Source of the DNA: Cytobacillus firmus NBRC 15306
GTDB taxonomy: Bacteria > Bacillota > Bacilli > Bacillales > Cytobacillaceae
Assembly: GCF_001591465.1 (NCBI RefSeq)
Contig: NZ_BCUY01000017.1
Location: 1 to 59,529 of the forward strand
Length of the DNA: 59,529 bases
Reading direction: 5' to 3'
The notes beneath the pieces were generated by a model that worked only from the letters and a program-made list of their open reading frames with translations, did not search any database and was not told the origin of the DNA. The stretch's first letter is position 1. The number at the start of each line of letters is the position of its first letter. Of the stretch, positions 58,068-59,529 are shown in pieces. The translations under genes were made by a program, and so were the position numbers.

Positions 58068-58363
58068 CCCCTTTATACTCTGGTATTTAGTCAAGATGTC
58101 ATACCTCTGACTATATTGTAACGCTATTATCTGATTATTTCTACTTAAAGGCTAAAATTTTACAAAATATTTATAATGGTGCTTCTGCTTTTAGTCTTTG
58201 CGTTCCCCTCCTTTTTAATGTATGTTCAATTCCCTAAATTACTGCGATTAAACTTCGATGGGTAAGGCACTATTACTATACCTTATGGCAGCAGGGGCTT
58301 GTAATATGTACTGAAAATTCTAAAATATGTTCAAAAATTTCCCTATATCCTAAAATTTGATTT

Positions 58364-58377
58364 TTGATTATAATCAA
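58364..58377. promoter_or_regulatory. 14-base palindrome containing TATAAT, before the M48-ankyrin gene
   Basis: TTGATTATAATCAA is a perfect palindrome; its centre is a consensus -10 hexamer. No good -35 is found 17 bases upstream, so the promoter may need an activator. Confidence 0.5.
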
Positions 58378-58416
58378 TTGGTATATTTACAAGTATGATT
58401 GAAAGGAAGAAAAGTT

Positions 58417-59529
58417 ATGGAAGCTCACACTCTGAGAGATTGCCTGGTATACCCGAAGGAAAATATTTATTTTGCATTTGTTGCCTTATTTAGTATTGTG
58501 TCTTATATTTTTCTCGCATTTTCTATTATTGGGATTGTAATTATTTTGACCTTGATCCTTGTATCTCTCCTGTTCCATGTCATTATGATGGGAGGCATCA
58601 GAAGAAACGGAGTAAGAATAAGTGAGAAACAGTTTCCGGAGATTTATGAAAAAGCAGTACTGACTGCGAAGGAAATGGGTTTACAGAATCTGCCCGATAT
58701 TTATGTAATTGAGTCTGAAGGGGTCTTAAATGCCTTTGCCACCAGATTTTTCAGAAGAAATATGGTTGTCTTATATTCTGGTATTTTTGAGCTGGTTGAG
58801 CGGGGAGCTGAAAAGGAAGTGCTGTTCGTCCTGGCCCATGAGTTCGCTCATTTAAAAAGAAAACATGTTATCATAAGTCTCCTCCTGCTTCCTGCTATGT
58901 GGGTTCCATTCCTGGGGAATGCGTACCTGAGAGCATGCGAGTATACTTGTGATCGTTATGCGGCCTATTATATAAAATCTTTTGAAGCATCTAGGGATGC
59001 CTTAACCATGCTTGCCATTGGAAAAGACCTTTATCCTAAGGTCGATAAGCAGGCATATATGGAGCAGCTTCAAACAGAAACTGGATTTTTTGTCTGGCTG
59101 AATGAAAAACTATCCACGCATCCGCACTTGCCAAAAAGAATATATGCCCTATCGAAGTTTTTTGCCAATGAAACTACGGTTGAATTAAAAGAACCGAAGG
59201 GGAGAGTTTGGATAGGAGCAGCAGTGTCAGTCCTTTCTTTGACGATCCTATCCGCAGGACTCTGGTTTGGTTTTAAAACACTTGAAAAAATGGATTTATG
59301 GACTGAAACGGTTATGGGCATTGAAGGTGCTACTGCACTAATGAGCGCAGCGAGTGAAAATGATACTGACATGATTCACACATTATTGACTGATGGTGCG
59401 GATATTGAGGAAACAGATGCAGACGGCACTACTGCATTACATTGGGCTGTTTCTTATGGCCAGTATGACAGTGCTGCTCTTCTGCTCGAAAATGGGGCCA
59501 ACCCTAATGTGATCGATAACTATCAAACC
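58417..59529 (+). CDS. M48-family zinc metalloprotease fused to ankyrin repeats (3' end beyond the window)
   Basis: The open frame runs 371 codons to the last base without a stop. Two N-terminal transmembrane segments (about residues 16-58) precede an M48 peptidase domain. The zinc motif HEFAH is at 141-145, and Glu175 in ACEYTCDRYA is the third ligand, with Asp179. A hydrophobic segment lies at about 150-168 and another at 264-284. From about residue 304 ankyrin repeats begin (GATALMSAASENDTDMIHTL, then DGTTALHWAVSYGQYDSAAL). ATG 58417 follows GAAAGGAAG. HtpX-like membrane proteases share the first part; the ankyrin tail is not part of HtpX. Confidence 0.85.
   Translation, partial: MEAHTLRDCLVYPKENIYFAFVALFSIVSYIFLAFSIIGIVIILTLILVSLLFHVIMMGGIRRNGVRISEKQFPEIYEKAVLTAKEMGLQNLPDIYVIESEGVLNAFATRFFRRNMVVLYSGIFELVERGAEKEVLFVLAHEFAHLKRKHVIISLLLLPAMWVPFLGNAYLRACEYTCDRYAAYYIKSFEASRDALTMLAIGKDLYPKVDKQAYMEQLQTETGFFVWLNEKLSTHPHLPKRIYALSKFFANETTVELKEPKGRVWIGAAVSVLSLTILSAGLWFGFKTLEKMDLWTETVMGIEGATALMSAASENDTDMIHTLLTDGADIEETDADGTTALHWAVSYGQYDSAALLLENGANPNVIDNYQT

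Larger units (their letters stand above)
57961..58416. other. 456-base intergenic region between ytzE and the M48-ankyrin gene
   Basis: It holds the ytzE promoter and palindrome (listed apart) and, at 58364-58377, a second palindrome before the M48 gene. The AT-rich middle (58100-58350) shows no open frame or RNA motif that I recognise. Confidence 0.6.

Overview
The window is chromosomal DNA of a low-to-middle GC, spore-forming member of the Bacillaceae. Strong AGGAGG ribosome sites, frequent TTG/GTG starts, S-box and T-box leaders, a SigB-type promoter, Zur boxes and a Cse60-type sporulation protein all fit. Gene order follows, from memory, the Bacillus subtilis glg-men-yt* segment (glgBCDAP, men genes, ytiB, luxS, dps, ytkD, ytlACD, ytmAB, pckA, metK, asnB, ytoA, ytpAB, ytqAB, yttB, leuS, ytwF, ytfP, ytgP, rsuA, ytzE). 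Protein lengths and sequences suggest a relative such as Cytobacillus or Mesobacillus rather than B. subtilis itself; the genus is an inference.

Layout. 1-300: three tRNAs (Asn, Ser, Glu) and a terminator. 0.3-8.8 kb: a small TTG-started gene, then the tightly overlapping glycogen operon glgB-C-D-A-P. 8.8-10.8 kb: a DDAH-type amidinohydrolase, a 70-residue protein, and YteA (DksA/TraR zinc finger). 11.1-20.0 kb: menaquinone synthesis, with menA on the minus strand and menF-D-H-B, an internal terminator, then menE-C. 20.1-21.6 kb: a 35-codon hydrophobic peptide gene, a decayed cytochrome bd subunit I fragment cut by a short repeat, and a Zur-controlled zinc-binding lipoprotein without its ABC partners. 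21.8-31.9 kb: carbonic anhydrase, YidD, LuxS, cardiolipin synthase, Dps, a lipoprotein, a Nudix hydrolase, the YtlACD ABC transporter, YtmA and YtmB. 32.0-38.1 kb: pckA, S-box-controlled metK, asnB. 38.1-45.8 kb: a C39-like peptidase, YtoA, the YtpA/YtpB lipid and terpene pair, YtqA/YtqB, small genes and an MFS exporter.

45.9-49.8 kb is the most distinctive block. It holds a PAS/sigma-54 activator, three matching palindromes as candidate activator sites, a textbook -24/-12 promoter, a candidate cre site just downstream, a GntP-type permease and a 3-hydroxybutyrate-dehydrogenase-like SDR. It reads as a self-contained, SigL-dependent and catabolite-repressed module for uptake and oxidation of a short hydroxy acid, probably 3-hydroxybutyrate.

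49.8-58.0 kb: leuS behind a T-box whose terminator is separated from the gene by a dispersed repeat, then ytwF, cse60, ytfP, ytgP (a MurJ-function flippase), a second GC-rich dispersed repeat, the rRNA pseudouridine synthase, and ytzE behind a perfect 20-bp palindrome. The window ends inside an unusual M48 zinc metalloprotease fused to ankyrin repeats.

All assignments come from reading the sequence and from remembered family knowledge. No searches or structure calculations were run.
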